The notes under the pieces are model-generated. The model did no database searches. It worked only from the letters and a program-made list of their open reading frames with translations, and was not told where the DNA came from. From Azadirachta indica (Eukaryota > Streptophyta > Magnoliopsida > Sapindales > Meliaceae), in assembly GCA_022749755.1 (NCBI GenBank), contig CM040445.1, forward strand, positions 5,601,182 through 5,665,181: a stretch of DNA of 64,000 nt, written 5' to 3'. Both the position numbers and the translations under genes were made by a program. This document shows, piece by piece, positions 22,202 through 35,937 of the stretch (position 1 is its first letter; the number at the start of each line of letters is the position of its first letter).

Positions 22202-22696
22202 TCACGTCTGGCCCGGTAATGCATGTTGTACAATTTCCATGAGTTCTGTTTCAGCTGCAGGAGCAGGAGGAGACAGTTGATGTTGGGAGGTGAAACTGAC
22301 GATAAGAGTTGGCATCGATCGCAGAAATTGAAGGAGGCGACGCAGCAAAGACTTAAGCAAGCTAAAAATCATTCCATGCAGAGGAGATGTGATAACGAGA
22401 ATGAAGTAGACAAACAAAAAGAGTGATGGTGGAAAAATAATTGAGACCAACAACAAGATAGCTACAGAACCTGAGAAATGACCAGGTTGCAAGTTGATTC
22501 GCTCCACTTTGAAAGGAAGTTTGATAGCAGTAAAGAGAAGAAGTAATACGAAGATGACCAGAATCAGAAACGGAATTTTAATAAGGACAGGGTACTGAAG
22601 AATATCTTGATCCACTGCCCGAGCTGGGTTTAAGAATAAAAAGAAGAGGTTAAAGAGAGGTGGGAAGACATATCTCAAATCGATGTTGCACTCCAT
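22202..22696 (-). CDS. Unknown two-segment membrane protein, family copy C
   Basis: Intact frame of 164 residues from ATG 22694-22696 (MECNIDLRYVFPP). Hydrophobic segments at about 36-58 and 78-103 flank the loop INLQPGHFSGS. The second one contains SIIFPPSLF, followed by SPLHG and a leucine/arginine-rich amphipathic part (LLKSLLRRLLQFLRS), then a tail ending HALPGQT. It aligns end to end without gaps with copy F; I count about 25 differences by eye, many of them conservative. The frame stays open for a further 70 or so codons upstream, but copy F is closed there and the ATG context and alignment point to this start. Function unknown. Confidence 0.75.
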   Translation of the reverse strand: MECNIDLRYVFPPLFNLFFLFLNPARAVDQDILQYPVLIKIPFLILVIFVLLLLFTAIKLPFKVERINLQPGHFSGSVAILLLVSIIFPPSLFLFVYFILVITSPLHGMIFSLLKSLLRRLLQFLRSMPTLIVSFTSQHQLSPPAPAAETELMEIVQHALPGQT

Positions 22697-25660
22697 CGGT
22701 ATATCTTTAATTTCTCGTGCAAGTGCCTGCCGGAAGGAGGAATGCATATATATCAGATATTTATAAGTATAAGCAATAATAATTTCTAATTTAGCTATAT
22801 AGAAATACAACAAACTGAACTGTTGCATTTGTATATATTCTAAAAGTGCTTTTCGATCGACATGATCTCTATATGTAAGAACAAGGAAAGCGCATTTCAT
22901 GTCGCCTTTTGACAATTAACCCATTTTGTACCCCCGGCCTAAGAAATAATTTTCATTAATATTAAATTATTAGTTGGGTTTAGCTAGGGCTTTGATTGAG
23001 ACGAAGCTAATTCATTGTTTCCAAATGCAACAATTAAGATTAATCTAATTCTATGTATAGGGTATATATCTACTTTATCATTAATACAATATATTTTAAT
23101 AAATGTTGGTAGGCCTATGTAGCTACAACTTTATACATGATTGCATCATGGAGAAATCATTACAATCATACAGTGCTCTTTGACCTTTGAGTGTGGTAGC
23201 AACTATCAATGTGAATAAGACAGAGGCTACAATATATAAGTTCACGTTATTCACGGGCTTGTTACATTACAAATATATTGCTGATTTTGTAGTTGTTAAT
23301 TATAAAAAATAAGTTAAATATAACCAGAAATTTAAAAATAATAACGAAAATATTAGAAAAATTACATAGATACATTTAATCGTACCAAAACTTTAGATTG
23401 TTCTACATTTTTTTTTCCATCTGCTGCATTTCCAAAAATATATTATATATAACTCTATATAAAATTACATACCTATGCATAAAAATGTTTGCTCCCGGCC
23501 TCAATTCATTACCTGGCACATAATTAGGTAACAATAAAATTTATATTGAAATAAGCCGGCTGCAGTCGGATAAAAATTAACAAAATGTGATGATAAGTAA
23601 TTCTTAGGTTATGATTGGTACAATTATCTCTTTATATAGATGTAAAATAACTTTTTTTATTATTCATTATGAACTTTCTTTAGTTACTATCAAATGACAC
23701 AAACAACATTTAAAAAGAGTTTTAACATTAATTTACTCAAAAAAATGTAAAATACCACTCCAATTGAACACTTACACATGCATAATTAGAATACAAATGT
23801 AGTAACACTTGACATGTCATTCATTTTTGCTGCTATATAGTTTGGTACGTTAATAACAGTATTATAAGAAATTAATAAACAATTATCTAACAAACTTTGC
23901 ATCTCATCAATATTATAATTAGCATTATTTAAAAAATTAAATTATATTACCGAAAACAAAGTAATTTTTCACCTTAATTTAATGGCTTGTGGGCAGCGTT
24001 GCGTGATTTGCGTTGAATGTAATTTCCAAACAATGTAAATATTAGTAATTATCTTTAATGAACCGATACTTAATTGGCTTTATTAATATTACCACAATAT
24101 AATCATCTATCCTTGCCGATTACTTTGTTAATTTTCTTCAAACTCCTTTGAATTTGTCTTCGGTATTCGAATTGAAATGTTGGACACAAGTACCTTCTAT
24201 TTAATTTCCTTTATCATATGGGATCAATCACATGTATCGCTATGATCATGTAATTTCCTAAAGCAGACAGACAGACAGACAGACTAGACCGGCTGTTCAA
24301 GTCAACATGTTCCCCCATGCACTCTTAATTCGGCAGAGAAAAGGTCGGACAACTACCAAACATTAATTAGATTTAGAGAGATATAATACAGGAATTAACT
24401 AACCATATTACTAATTGCAGCCAGCATTATTACAAAAATTTAAGAGAATAGAAGAAGGATATTAACTTATGCTCCTTTCAAGTTCAACCCTCCAAAGACT
24501 TTGCTTCACACTTGGTCTTGGATATATACCAATAGTACTACTGAGTTATATGTGTGCTAATTAAAATCATAAAAAATGGGTCTTTAACTATTAATTATTA
24601 ATTTGTTTAATATTTTTGTATGTGTTCTTCAGTCAGTTAGAGCTAGCAACGGATTTACATTTAAGAGACATAAACGTTTCATTATAGTTTAATTTATATA
24701 TATATTTTGTGGAATTTTAATTATGATATGCACGGTTGCGTTTGTTTTTATACATGCATAAATTTCCAAGACACTTCTTTGAAACCAAGAAAATTAGAGA
24801 GAAATATGGGTCAATCGTAAATGAGAAATAATCCGGGTCAAACGTTAATCATGATGACTGAAAATGCATGGGAAAGCTTTGGTAATAGAGAGAGAGAGAA
24901 TTCTAAAATCATGGAATAAATTAAGATAAAAATGAGAAAGAAAGATCATGTTATAGTCAAACCATGCAACTGAATACTGGTTGTGATCTAAAAGGCATTG
25001 CATGACAGAGATAAAAGAGGCAAGACGCGGTCATTACGGTGGATATATATATATATATATATATATACATGGTTCGAAGACAAAAGAGAAAGGTAAGGGC
25101 CCACATTTGTCGCCCATCTACGCATGCACGGACACAATAAGTTAAACCCGTTACGAATTATGATTATCCCTAAAATCCTAACCTAACCCCAACAACGGGA
25201 ACATCAACGCTAGATGTAGACCACAAAACCAAAACACTGAATTACCTTTGATCTGCTCTTTCTTCTTCTTCTTCTTCTTCGTTTTCATCCAAACCCAAGA
25301 ATTTATATCAACTGTCGCTCACAAAGCCCACTTTTTCGACAATAGAAAGTAGACCAGATCATCATAAGTCAAGAATGTTTCCTTATATATATATATATAT
25401 ATATCTTTGTCTACATATCCATTTCATTCACTTCTTCTAGTTTGAAAGTTAAAAATGGAAATAAAAGATGTGAAAAGATCTGATTTGAACAATATGGAGC
25501 TAGTAACCAAGAATATATAATATATAAGATTTTAGGAAACTACACATGGTGATGATATATATATATATATATATCAAATAGAAGGGGTTTAGAATTTTAG
25601 CAATAGGAAAAAATTCAAGAAGTTAGACTTGTCTTGTTAGGGAAGGATTTGGACCCTCTC
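22697..25660. repeat. Block C right part (pair of 36433-40240)
   Basis: Non-coding upstream flank of copy C, collinear with the flank of copy F: AATTGGGTTTAGCT-like start, TTTGAGTGTGGTAGCAA, CACCTTAATTTAATGGCTTG, AATGAACCGATACTTAATTGG, CAATCACATGTAT and GACTTGTCTTGTTAGGGA. It has a (CAGA)n tract at 24264-24283, (AT)n at 25043-25067, and two empty sites for the MITEs present in block F (near 23725 and 24374). Confidence 0.75.
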
Positions 25661-26794
25661 CCATTTTTTTTTATTTATTTTAAGAATCTAATATTTCTGG
25701 TAAAATAGTATGGTTAAAATTAATTTTATTATTATTGTCCACCTAATTAATTACTAAATTCAATCTATTTGACATTATAACTTTTCAAATTAGTGCAATA
25801 TTTTCAGTACTATTTATTTTCATCTCTCATGTGACAGTAGTAACATTAATTCGATCTTCCTATTAAACGTTCAATTAATATATTTTTTTAAAGATTTTGC
25901 TACGTACAATAGAGTTATATTGCATCAAAGCGATAAAGAACTTTTTACGGTATAAATTGCTACACTTTTATTATACAATATGGTGCTTATGCATGTTACA
26001 AGTTATATTTTGTTATAAATATGTAATTTAATTTCACAATTATATAACAATATATATATATATATATAAGTCGAACTTTAAATTTCATGTATACATGCAT
26101 GATTTCTAGTCGTTGGAGAGAGTAATAGCCGTTGTCTTTGATTTCGCAATCTTCCTTTGGCTACGGATTCTTCCTAATTTAAACCATTTATAGTTACATA
26201 TATTTTTAATTAATTAGGTCTAAAATGCATGAACGATTTTTGCTCTAAGGGAAGGGTGATTTTGATGAAATTCAACTATTTCAAATCGAAAATAAATTAG
26301 ATATTAATTATTCTTCTGCGAAGATAAGATAAGATAGCAACATTTTTATTGGGGAAAATTCATTTTAGATTTATTTTATTTTACCCTCTCTATTTTAGCT
26401 CTTCTGTTCAGTGACATGCTTTTAATTAGTCAAGCCCAGCTTTTGATAAACTTATAAAAAATAATCAATTAATTAATTATTCTAATAATCTCCATTCTTT
26501 TCATAAACCCACCCATTAGGGCAGCACAGCATTTTTATTTCAGAAAAAAAAAATGAATAGAAGAGAATAATTCATTCTACAATGACCCACCCCTTTTTAA
26601 TCTCACCCACGGAACATTTTTTCAATTTAACGTTTACTTATCATCCCTCACTTTTTTCTCATCACTTTCTGTTTCAATAATTTTCTCTCTATTAAACTTT
26701 AAACTATAATAAAGTTAAATTGAATTTGATGTCTTTTAAAATTTAATGTCAGAATTTTGTTTTAATAATTGAATTTACTTTATTTAATTAATTG
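25661..26794. other. AT-rich stretch, no gene seen
   Basis: Nothing recognisable on either strand. Confidence 0.4.
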
Positions 26795-26900
26795 AACTTG
26801 GGTTGGCTGATGGGATGGGCTCATTAATTAGTTTGAAATTCAGATATTTTTTGGGTAGTGTTTCTGAAAATATTCCATCCGAGTGATCCTGTTCTTCCGA
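26795..26900 (-). pseudogene. Short relic of the DXO-side companion segment
   Basis: The plus-strand words CTTGGGTTGGCTGATGGGAT and CCATCCGAGTGATCCTG resemble 7760-7850 and 15690-15785, in the same order and again just downstream of a family member (copy D). Confidence 0.4.
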
Positions 26901-27029
26901 ATAACTGAAAACGAAACACTCCAAAAAAAATAAATAAATAAAAAAACAACGTAGAAATTAAAGTTTATAAAAGACAAGCAAAACGTACAGTAATTAATCA
27001 TCACTCATCAGACTTAGATTGGAGTTATT

Positions 27030-27290
27030 TTATAATCAGACGAGAGTCGTCGGCGGAAAAATAACAGAAGCCAACAACAATTAATTAAAGCAGTAACAGG
27101 ACCTGAGAATTCCCCGGGTGGCTAGTTGATCTGGTCAATATTGAAAGGGAGTTGGGTGGTGCATGCAGGTGAAGAGGAGGAGGAGGAGGAGGAGGAGGAG
27201 GAGGAGGAGGAGCGTGAAAATGAAAGCAGCAGCAGCATTGGATCAATGAAGATGAGAGAGTACGGAATGCAAGCTAGCTAGCCGACGCTG
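27030..27290 (-). pseudogene. Family copy D, degraded, with poly-Leu repeat expansion
   Basis: The minus strand reads TQLPFNIDQIN, a TAG stop, PPGEFSGPVTAL and a damaged second segment: the loop of the family (KLPFKVERINLQPGHFSGSV in copy F). Upstream of LFT, where intact copies have a leucine-rich membrane segment, lies a (GGA)n tract whose minus-strand reading in the same frame is CTC repeated, i.e. consecutive leucines. Further upstream the frame is broken. Confidence 0.75.
27174..27212. repeat. (GGA)n microsatellite, about 13 units, inside copy D
   Basis: Perfect GGA run. On the minus strand in the family frame it encodes leucines of the first membrane segment. Confidence 0.9.
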
Positions 27291-29279
27291 CAGTTCGTCG
27301 ATCTGTTTTAGTGCAATGTATAATACAAACAACAGTGTTGTGTTTGGATTCGGTCGGAAAATTAATGTATATATGTTTATGTAAATAAAATATTTAAATT
27401 GAGCAAGACTAAGATTCTGTCATTAGAAGTGGACCCCACAACATCCTATGCTCATGTAAAGTCAAGTTTATTACTAGGGCTTACGTCAGCTACTTACACC
27501 ATGTTGCTCTTCTATGACTTTTAAGCGCAATTATGAATCCCCTCTCTCAATTAACGGTCGTAGGAAGCCATATGAAACATTCTAAAAGTGTTTCGGTTAA
27601 CATTAAAATAAGTGAAGTTGTAAGGATGGAAACATATCGAATTATTATTATTATTATAAACCATGCATTTTATAATTGATTTTTAGAACTAATTATATGA
27701 CAATTAATTACTAAACAGAAAAAAACTATATGTTAACTTCGCACCTACACTCCTTTGCATGTTAAAACATGGTTTTCTTTTTTCTTCTTTTTTTTCTTTT
27801 TCCTACTTTTTTTTTTTTGGACAAATTTACATACTTTCTATACACACTTTTCAGAACAATGGAGAAGGAAATCATGTAACTTTTGTATGACCATAACTAA
27901 TTTGAAAAGAGAAACATCATTTGTATCTTATTTTATTTTGTGATTGTACAATTCAAAAAATTTCAGTCAAAAAGCATAACCACCTAATTTAATTTTTCTT
28001 TTTCAGTTTAATTTAAAAATTTATATTAAAAAGAAGCGATTATGTAATTGTTTTTTTAAAATAAAATATTATTTTAAAATCTTTTGACAAAAAATTTATT
28101 AGAAAGAAGAATACTGAAGAAATTGAAGTTGCCATTATTCCATACAAGACCTCGCTTTATTCCAACACCGATGAGTCTCAGTAAGTTTGTTTAATTTGAT
28201 GCATGCTACCATTTTCAACAACACATTACACGTTCAAAGCTGAACTAATTACAAAAAATTTAATTCATTGGAACGTAGCCGTTGCCTGAAATACAAATTT
28301 ATTTCTATATCTACTACTTTAAAGAAATAAAGATTAGTAAAGCATTACGCTCAGTAACTCAGAGAAATTAAGATATGGTCTCTTTTATTAATATATATCA
28401 ACTATAATCTATATTTTATGGGCAGCAGACATTGAAAAGATTAATCTTTTACTTCCACCCTCGATGATTGCATTAAGACAAAAGAAAAAAAATGAAATAA
28501 AAGAAATTTAAAATGTCAGTTGCTTCTTTATATTTTTATCTAATACTCTTAATAAATTTTTTATATTTTAAGAAATATCTCCTAATTCTTTATCATTCAA
28601 AATGTTTTTATATAATTTCATAATTTAATTTTCTTTGTGTATGAACTTAAATTTGAACAAGTTAAATATTTTAGCCCAAATTTTATATTTTAAAAAATAT
28701 TTGAAACCCTTCGTATCATTCAAATTTTTATATAGTACCATATTAACCCCGGATGAATTAAAACTGAACTAGCTCAATATTTCAACGTGATTTCAAATCA
28801 TTTTGTTTCGAAATATATATATGAGACCCAAGTCAAAGGCCAAAATATTAACTAGATCTGAGATCATTTTGTTTTGAAATAAGAAAACACAAAAAGAGTT
28901 TGGTGAGATTTGATCCAAAAAATTTTAAAATACAAAAGCAAGAAATTAATCATTTAATATGAATGACGGTTGATACCAAAAATTATGAATAATAATTAAT
29001 GCTAAATTCAAATAAGCAAAACAAGCAGATCCATGATAAAAAATTTATTTCATTAGGAGTTATAAATTGTAGTTTGAAAATAGCTTTTATGTAGAAAAAT
29101 ATTCTTTATCAACACTAAAATTTGTGATCATAAAAAGTCATTTGAAAGTGTAAAATATACTTTTTATTATTTTCATGGTGAGAAACAAGACCGGTAATGA
29201 AAAATATTTTCAAAATATGAATATGATACTTTTTATTACTTTAAAAATTAATTTTCAAAATTATAATGAAAATCAATAA
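27291..29279. other. AT-rich stretch, no gene seen
   Basis: Open frame 27755-27943 is driven by T runs. Nothing else is recognised. Confidence 0.4.
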
Positions 29280-29861
29280 TAATAAATTAATTTTACAAAG
29301 AATTAATATTATAAAATTATTATACTTCTATTAAGATTGTAAGTGTTTGAATATATGAATAAACTACTCACAATTAAACTTATCATGTAAAACATATGTA
29401 TTTTTTTTTTAATAGCATGTTTATATTTGAGATATTTCTCAAGGCGAATTAATAATAACAAGTGTCATTAAAAAAAAATTGCATGCTTAAATAATAACTT
29501 TCATTCTATTTGTAAATACAAAATTCCTATAAAAAACGCTTTAAAATCCGTACTAATCATAACACCTATTTGCAAACAAATGGAATTCCGACCTCGTGGT
29601 ATTGGTTGCATATTCGGCTTAGCTTGTAACTATAATAAGATGATCCCTATATGATTATTGAAGCCCAATAAGGGACTACCGAACTCAATTAAAATAAAAT
29701 CTATTGATATTATTCAATTTAATAAAAATTTGGGCAATGTTATATGTCTTAAATTTTAATTCTAAATAATATCGTATGAGCCTTATATTGCATTGTTTTA
29801 TTTCTTAGATGTTTCAAAAGGTTGTGAATATTATTCTTATCTCTAATATATATTGTCAAAT

Positions 29862-29898
<37 letters not shown>

Positions 29899-31345
29899 CG
29901 ATTTTTACTCTTGAATCTTCAATTAATGAGAGAGAATCTATGATCACTTACTGTATGTGGAGAGACATGTATTTTGAATCTTCACTAACAATAACCACAT
30001 GATATATAAGGAAGAGGTGGGTAGCAAATTTTGGCTTACCTTAACAAGAGAAAATTTTCACGTTTAAATAAAATATAAAACAGTTCACTAGATCAATTAT
30101 CTAAAACGTAAAAGCTTAATTAAACAAAATTTATTTCTGTATTTATCTTTGAAAAAGATATAGTCATTTAATATATTAAGTTAATGTATATATATAAGCA
30201 TATATACTATATACCATTTGTAATTAAGATAAGAGAAACAACACAAGCATTGCATTTTTCCAATCAAAACGGGTTTGTTTACCTTATTAATACACTTTCT
30301 TTTGTATGTGCTTTCTCTAACTTATGGGAGAAATTCTTAAGTTAATCTCTTCCCAGGCCAATAACATTTATACATGTCTTTAGCTGTTTATCACTCAAAT
30401 ATAATTAATTAAACAGTATATTTGAGATTGAAGTATTATCATTTTTAAAAACATAACTGTTATAACTTTAAAAAACATAATGGTTGTGAGATAAAACTCT
30501 AGATATTAAATATTAGTAAGAAAAGTGGACGAGTTTTACAAAAAATTAATGTTATTAAACACTTTTTTTTTAATTTTAGTTTGAGTTGAGTAAAAATAAG
30601 TGATTAATACTAAAATACCATAAGTCAACTTCTAAAAATACTGAACTCATTCTTTGGGCAAGTTTTGCTTAGCATAATAATATGTTAAAATACATGTGCA
30701 TTGCTATGGCCTTTTGCTGAACAATTAGGAAGATGTCGACCGATTTGAAGTGGGCAGCAAAAGTCATATATATCACATATGGCAAATAAATTTTTGTCCC
30801 AAAAACACTAGAGACAAATTTTGTTGTGCTTAAAGTAAAAGTCTTTCGTATAATCTGCTCATTTTCTTATGACAATATATATAGTTAGCTCTGTTAGTCA
30901 TGGAAACAACATAAAACTAGAAATAGCATATCCTTTTTGAATTTAGGTCAACGCAATCCATCGAGTCTTCATCTTGAACAAGGATGGCACCTGATCATCA
31001 TGTATATCATTAAGAATATATAGTAACAAAATATAATAAGATTATGGTACCGCGTAATAATAGTTATCTATTTATTAAACGAAGAGAGAACCCAAAAGAA
31101 TCTGCAGGCACATCCTTTATGAATGACCGGAAAAGCCAGGGCAGCAGTGCCGATTAAGATTGATCTCTCTCTCTCTATATATATATTTAATGTGTGAAAC
31201 CTTATGAGAATATATATATATATATATATAGCAACAGAAGCACATATGAACAGCAAAGAAACCTAATAGTACGTAGTTACAGCACTCTTGTTAACTGGAA
31301 AATATTTTGCTGAGCTTAAACATTAGTTTTCAAGTTTAGCTCATT
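29280..31345. repeat. Downstream flank of copy E, repeated elsewhere
   Basis: The part 29280-30070 matches 33230-33800 and 43320-43560; the part 30640-31330 matches 40850-41375 and 48350-48690. Landmarks: GGGCAAGTTTTGCT, CCTTTTGCTGAACA, GGCACCTGAT(C/T)(A/G)TCATGT, GCAACAGAAGC and GCAAAGAAACCTA. An (AT)n run lies at 29863-29894. Non-coding. Confidence 0.65.
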
Positions 31346-31853
31346 TCATGCTGGATGGTCAATTTCAACCAGTTCTGCTTGAACTTCAGCAGGAAATATG
31401 ATATTGCTCCGGTGTTTTCATGGTGTTCGGTGACGCAAAAGATAATAAGAGACGGGATTGATTGTAAAGCGTGCTGAAGCCAGCAAAAAACTTTCTTCAA
31501 AACATTTAAAAGCAAACCATGCCAAGGAGATACAATTACGATAAATACGTATGCAGACCAGAAGACTATTGGAGGTAAAATAATAGAGCCTAGCAATAAA
31601 ATGGTAACAGAAGCCGAGAAATGGCCTGCTTGCAACCGGATTGGCTCAAAATGGAGAGGAAGTTTGACAGAAGTAAAGAGGATAATGAATGTGATAGTAG
31701 CAAGTAGGATCACGGGTATCAAGGGAATAGGATACTGAAGAATCTTATTGAAACCATAAGTTTGGTCCCAAGATTGGGTTCGAGGTGAGAGGAATAGAAA
31801 GCTGAAGTTATTAATGGTCGGAGGACGTATCTCAAATCTAAAGAGCAATACAT
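31346..31853 (-). pseudogene. Family copy E, frameshifted at both ends
   Basis: The ancestral ATG at 31851-31853 reads MYCSLDLRYVLRPLI, then one base is missing relative to copy G (AAT/AAC region near 31812). The core is then readable in another frame: FSFLFLSPRTQSWD, both hydrophobic segments, EPIRLQAGHFSASVTILLL, PPIVFWSAYVF and SPWHG. A second shift near 31395 separates it from its tail (PAEVQAELVEIDHPA then TGA at 31346-31348). The core frame stays open upstream but has no ATG. It is probably non-functional, although the core itself has no stop. Confidence 0.75.
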
Positions 31854-32069
31854 AATCATCGTATGTATCTGTAAATGCTAGACTTTTGACGTGGAGGAAA
31901 GAACATAAAAGTTTTACGTTTATAGAAACATAATGAGAGCTCTGATCCACTGCATGTACCTTCCGAGATGCTTCTATTTCCTACTATTTTATTCCTTTGT
32001 CGGACGGGTTAATATTTTCCAAGGAACGACATTCTAGGAAGCAAGAAAGTGTGAAGTATAAGAACATAG

Positions 32070-32200
32070 TATACATATAGCGGAATAGAATATTGAAGAA
32101 TCCATTGAATCTTTACTTGTGGTCCCAAGATTGGCTTCGGGGAGCCAGTAATGGAAACCTGAAGCTAATTGGTGGTATCTCAAATCTAATGAGTAATGGA
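32070..32200 (-). pseudogene. Family fragment E2 (N-terminal part)
   Basis: Minus-strand reading gives the LDLRY / RFEIPP start, then SQSWDHK and a stop, resembling the first 50 codons of copy E (SQSWDQ). It has deletions and a stop, and nothing follows. Confidence 0.65.
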
Positions 32201-32964
32201 AGATCGATCTGTTTCATTATAAAAGCTACACTGCGTGCTTGGAAGAAAGGATATACATACAAGAGCTTGTTCTAAGTGCACCAGAGAATTAAACCATATA
32301 GTTATTGATCATCTAGACTAGCTGGCAATTGAAATAAATAAATTAGGTAGATTAAGAATCAATTGGATCATCAGAGAGCACAAAATAATATTACAAGAAT
32401 ATTATTCAAGATGTGAAAAATAATTTCCAATATCTAACTGCGTTGTATAGATTTCTCTCTCAAATATTCGCGATTCCTGTCGATAATTAATTCAACCTTT
32501 CCTTTTCATGTCACGTGAGGATAGAAATAGAATGCATTATTGCTTTTGCCAAATTGTGACGATAAATAAAAGTCACTAATGATATATATTAAGTAAGCAT
32601 CACATCACAATTGGATATTGTCAAAAAGAAATGGAAGTAATGTTGTCCTACGCAAAGAGACCGAAATCGTGTGCATTCAAAAAGCTGAAGAGAGAAAAGA
32701 TATTCTACCTACCTAACAATGGCCTAAAACATAATAAATATAATATATCCTACTTCGAGAATTTCTGATCCGAGCCGCCATAAATTACTTTAATTTCAGA
32801 CTCTTTAAATATCTGAGCACTTAGGAAGCCAAACTAGAAGCTGCTACTGGTGTTGCCCATTTCAAAAGCTGAGTAACCAAATGTGGGGACGACCAATTTT
32901 TCCAATACATATATGTTACCGAACATATTTTTATTTAAAGGTTGATTCGCAATAAGATTTAAAA

Positions 32965-33014
<50 letters not shown>

Positions 33015-33229
33015 GTCGCTGACTGAAGATAACAAGTCATTCAGGCGCATCATTAGATAACTACCTTATCTCAGATAAATTCATGATTCTATTTTTACAG
33101 CAAAGTAAGTGTCACACTTAGATTAGTATTTTCTTTTGATCTTGAGTTAAAAAAAAAAAAGATAAAATACGTTTTATCGAAATAGAATCAGGGGCGTGAC
33201 TAGAAATATTAACTTTTTTTCCTCCAATT
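32201..33229. other. Non-coding stretch with (TTA)n
   Basis: A (TTA)n microsatellite of about 16 units lies at 32966-33014. No gene. Confidence 0.5.
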
Positions 33230-33800
33230 ATATTTATCAATAAATTATAAATAATATTATAGAATTCTTATTATTTATTGTAAATGTTTGAACATATGAA
33301 TGAATAATCCTACCCATGATTAATAAAAAAAAAAATTGTACAAAATATATGCATTTTTTATACCATGGTGATATCTTAGATATTGTTCAATGTGAATCAA
33401 TAATAATAAATGTAATTAAAAAAAACATATTAACTGTATGCATAAACAATAAATTTCATTCTATTTATAACTACAAAATTTCACACCTATCTATAAAAAG
33501 ATGGGATGTCAATGTTATGCTATTTGTTTTCAAATTGGGTTTACCTTATAAGATGAGCACGGTCTGATTATTGAAGTCCAATAACATAATAATTTTTAAG
33601 AGAAACTACCACACCCAATTCAACTAATTAAATTCTTTTGACATGTAATATAATATGTCACAAATGTTAAATCTTAAATAGTATACATGCTAGCTCTGTT
33701 ATTTTTAATTTATTTTGTTTCTTAGGTACTTCAAAAGATTGTTATTATTGTACTTGTGCCTAACAATATTCAATTAATATAAAGTGATATATGTCTCTAA
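33230..33800. repeat. Copy of the 29280-29950 segment
   Basis: Shares GTTTGAACATATGAATGAAT, CATGGTGATATCTTAGATAT-like words and TTTCATTCTATTT(A/G)TAA with 29335-29580. Non-coding. Confidence 0.6.
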
Positions 33801-35549
33801 TTTATATTGTCAATTCACCATTAGCGATTGGTCTGTTTGTCTCTAAACTGACACATCTCAATAATGATAGTCAAAATCCGTCTTCCTATTTTTGAATTGC
33901 ATTGAAGCAAATTTATTTTTGTAAAATATTAGAGTTGTTTATATTTGCAAAATACTCAAATACACACAATTAATAAATAAATAAATAAATAAATAATCAA
34001 CTGCATTTGAAAAAAGTTAGATTTCAATTTGACAGACTGAATTAAGCCAAATTGAATCGAATAAAATTAGATCAAATTGACCGAATTGAACTGGAATAAT
34101 CATATCCATTTGGCATCAATTAGACATTCGTCTGAATGTGTACAACTTTGTTAGTTGTAATTTTAGCTTGTAAAACTTTGTTATATTTTTTAAGTACACA
34201 TCAAACAAATATTCTCAACTAGCAAACCAAGTGCAGAAAAATAATTTTGCAGAAACAGAGGAAAACAAGAGATCTAAATTTATATTTTATATTCTGATCC
34301 CTTTTTTTAATTACAAAAGGAACTATATAAGGGAAAGGTTTTTTTAATTTCAAAGATTTGGTTTAATACTCTTATTAGTTTTAGCGATTTCAAAAATACC
34401 CTTAAATGTCCTAATTTATTAGACGAAGACAACTATATCCTTATTAATAATAGTTGTTCAAAGAAAAAATAACTAGTAATATTCTAAATTTGATAAAATA
34501 TAATATATTTATATAAAATATATTTATGAAATTAATAATAGCAATATTTTGATAATATATTAATAAAATAATTATTTTATAACTTTTTATTAGAATACAC
34601 ATTGGTAATTATTAGCAATTCAATAAAAATAAAGCATGATAAATATTAATTTATAAATAAAGTATAGATTTATAAATTTATTTATTTATGTTACAACTTA
34701 TTTATAATAAATATTTATGCTTATATTATAATTTAAATAAAATATATATGTATATGGTTAAAAATAAATAAATAAATAAAAATAAATAAAAAAATAAGAT
34801 ATCAATAAAAAATGAATAAATTTATAATATATTAATGAATATTTATATTATGATTACAATATAAAATAATAATATATTGATTCAATTAATATGTTTTACA
34901 GAAATATGTTATATTTTATTAAATTTTAAAATTTTACTAGTTTTTTTTTTAAAATTATTTAAAGATATAATGGTCTTTTCATAATAAATTAAGACTTTTA
35001 AAAATATTTTGAAATCATTAGAATTAATAAGGACATTAGATTAAATCTTTAAGATAAAAAAAGGCCTTTACCCATATATATATATATATATATTGGTTCC
35101 TTCCAATAACTAGTTTACATGTGTTTAAATATTATTTTATTGGCATAACGAAACAAATATTAAAATAACCAAACTGGCCAACAGTACATGGTGAATAGTA
35201 GATTCTGCGTGTAACTAGCACATTAACAATAATATTGTCTCCTTTTAAAGTGCCGTTTACTTGTTTTTAAACTCCAATCATTTTGCTGAGCTATTGATTT
35301 TTTTTTTTTTTTAAATCTTTTATTTGAACAAGTCAACAAATTGTCGCTATAATCTATGAGACTGAAATCTCACCATTTTCAACTTCTTTGATAAAGTGGT
35401 ACTTTGAGGACGATATATTTTCTTTCTTTTTTCCTTTTTTTTTTTTTTTTGGCAATAGGGTGTACAATATACTTGCTTCTATTTTGACGAATTCGTTATC
35501 ACAATATAGTGGTCTGCTTTGTTCTTACTTCTCTCCTGTATCTTCAAGT
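33801..35549. other. Very AT-rich stretch, no gene seen
   Basis: Contains (AATA)n and (TA)n tracts (33975-33998, 34765-34790, 35075-35092). Nothing coding. Confidence 0.4.
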
Positions 35550-35937
35550 ATCCTCTATAGCTAGGTTTATCCTATGTTAAAATTTTCTCCTTCAATACAA
35601 TGAAGAGGGTTCAAACCCTCACTTATGGATATAATGTTCTCTCAACCATGAAACAAGAATTCAACCTGAAATATGGGTGCAAAAATTTGTGACCAATAAA
35701 CTGGTAGATATGAACTGAAACACATTAACCTCAGAGAAAGTGGCAGTACATGGTACAGCTATCTATTAGACGACTAATAGTAGGACTTACTAAATTATCT
35801 TACATATATGAATCCATGATTATTGTTTAAATAAACATTCCTAGCTAGCTATAATAAATTAGGCTGCATACAACCATATTGGACCATTTCTCTAGGAGTA
35901 GCTGCATCTGCAACAAGTTGGAATCCATTAATTCCAT

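Noticed and set aside
22697..22915. Upstream in-frame extension of copy C
   Set aside because: Copy F, its duplicate, is closed by stops at the same place, and the alignment of all members begins at the chosen ATG.
32966..33014. Regular TTA array looked at as a possible array of spaced repeats
   Set aside because: It is a simple microsatellite without spacers.
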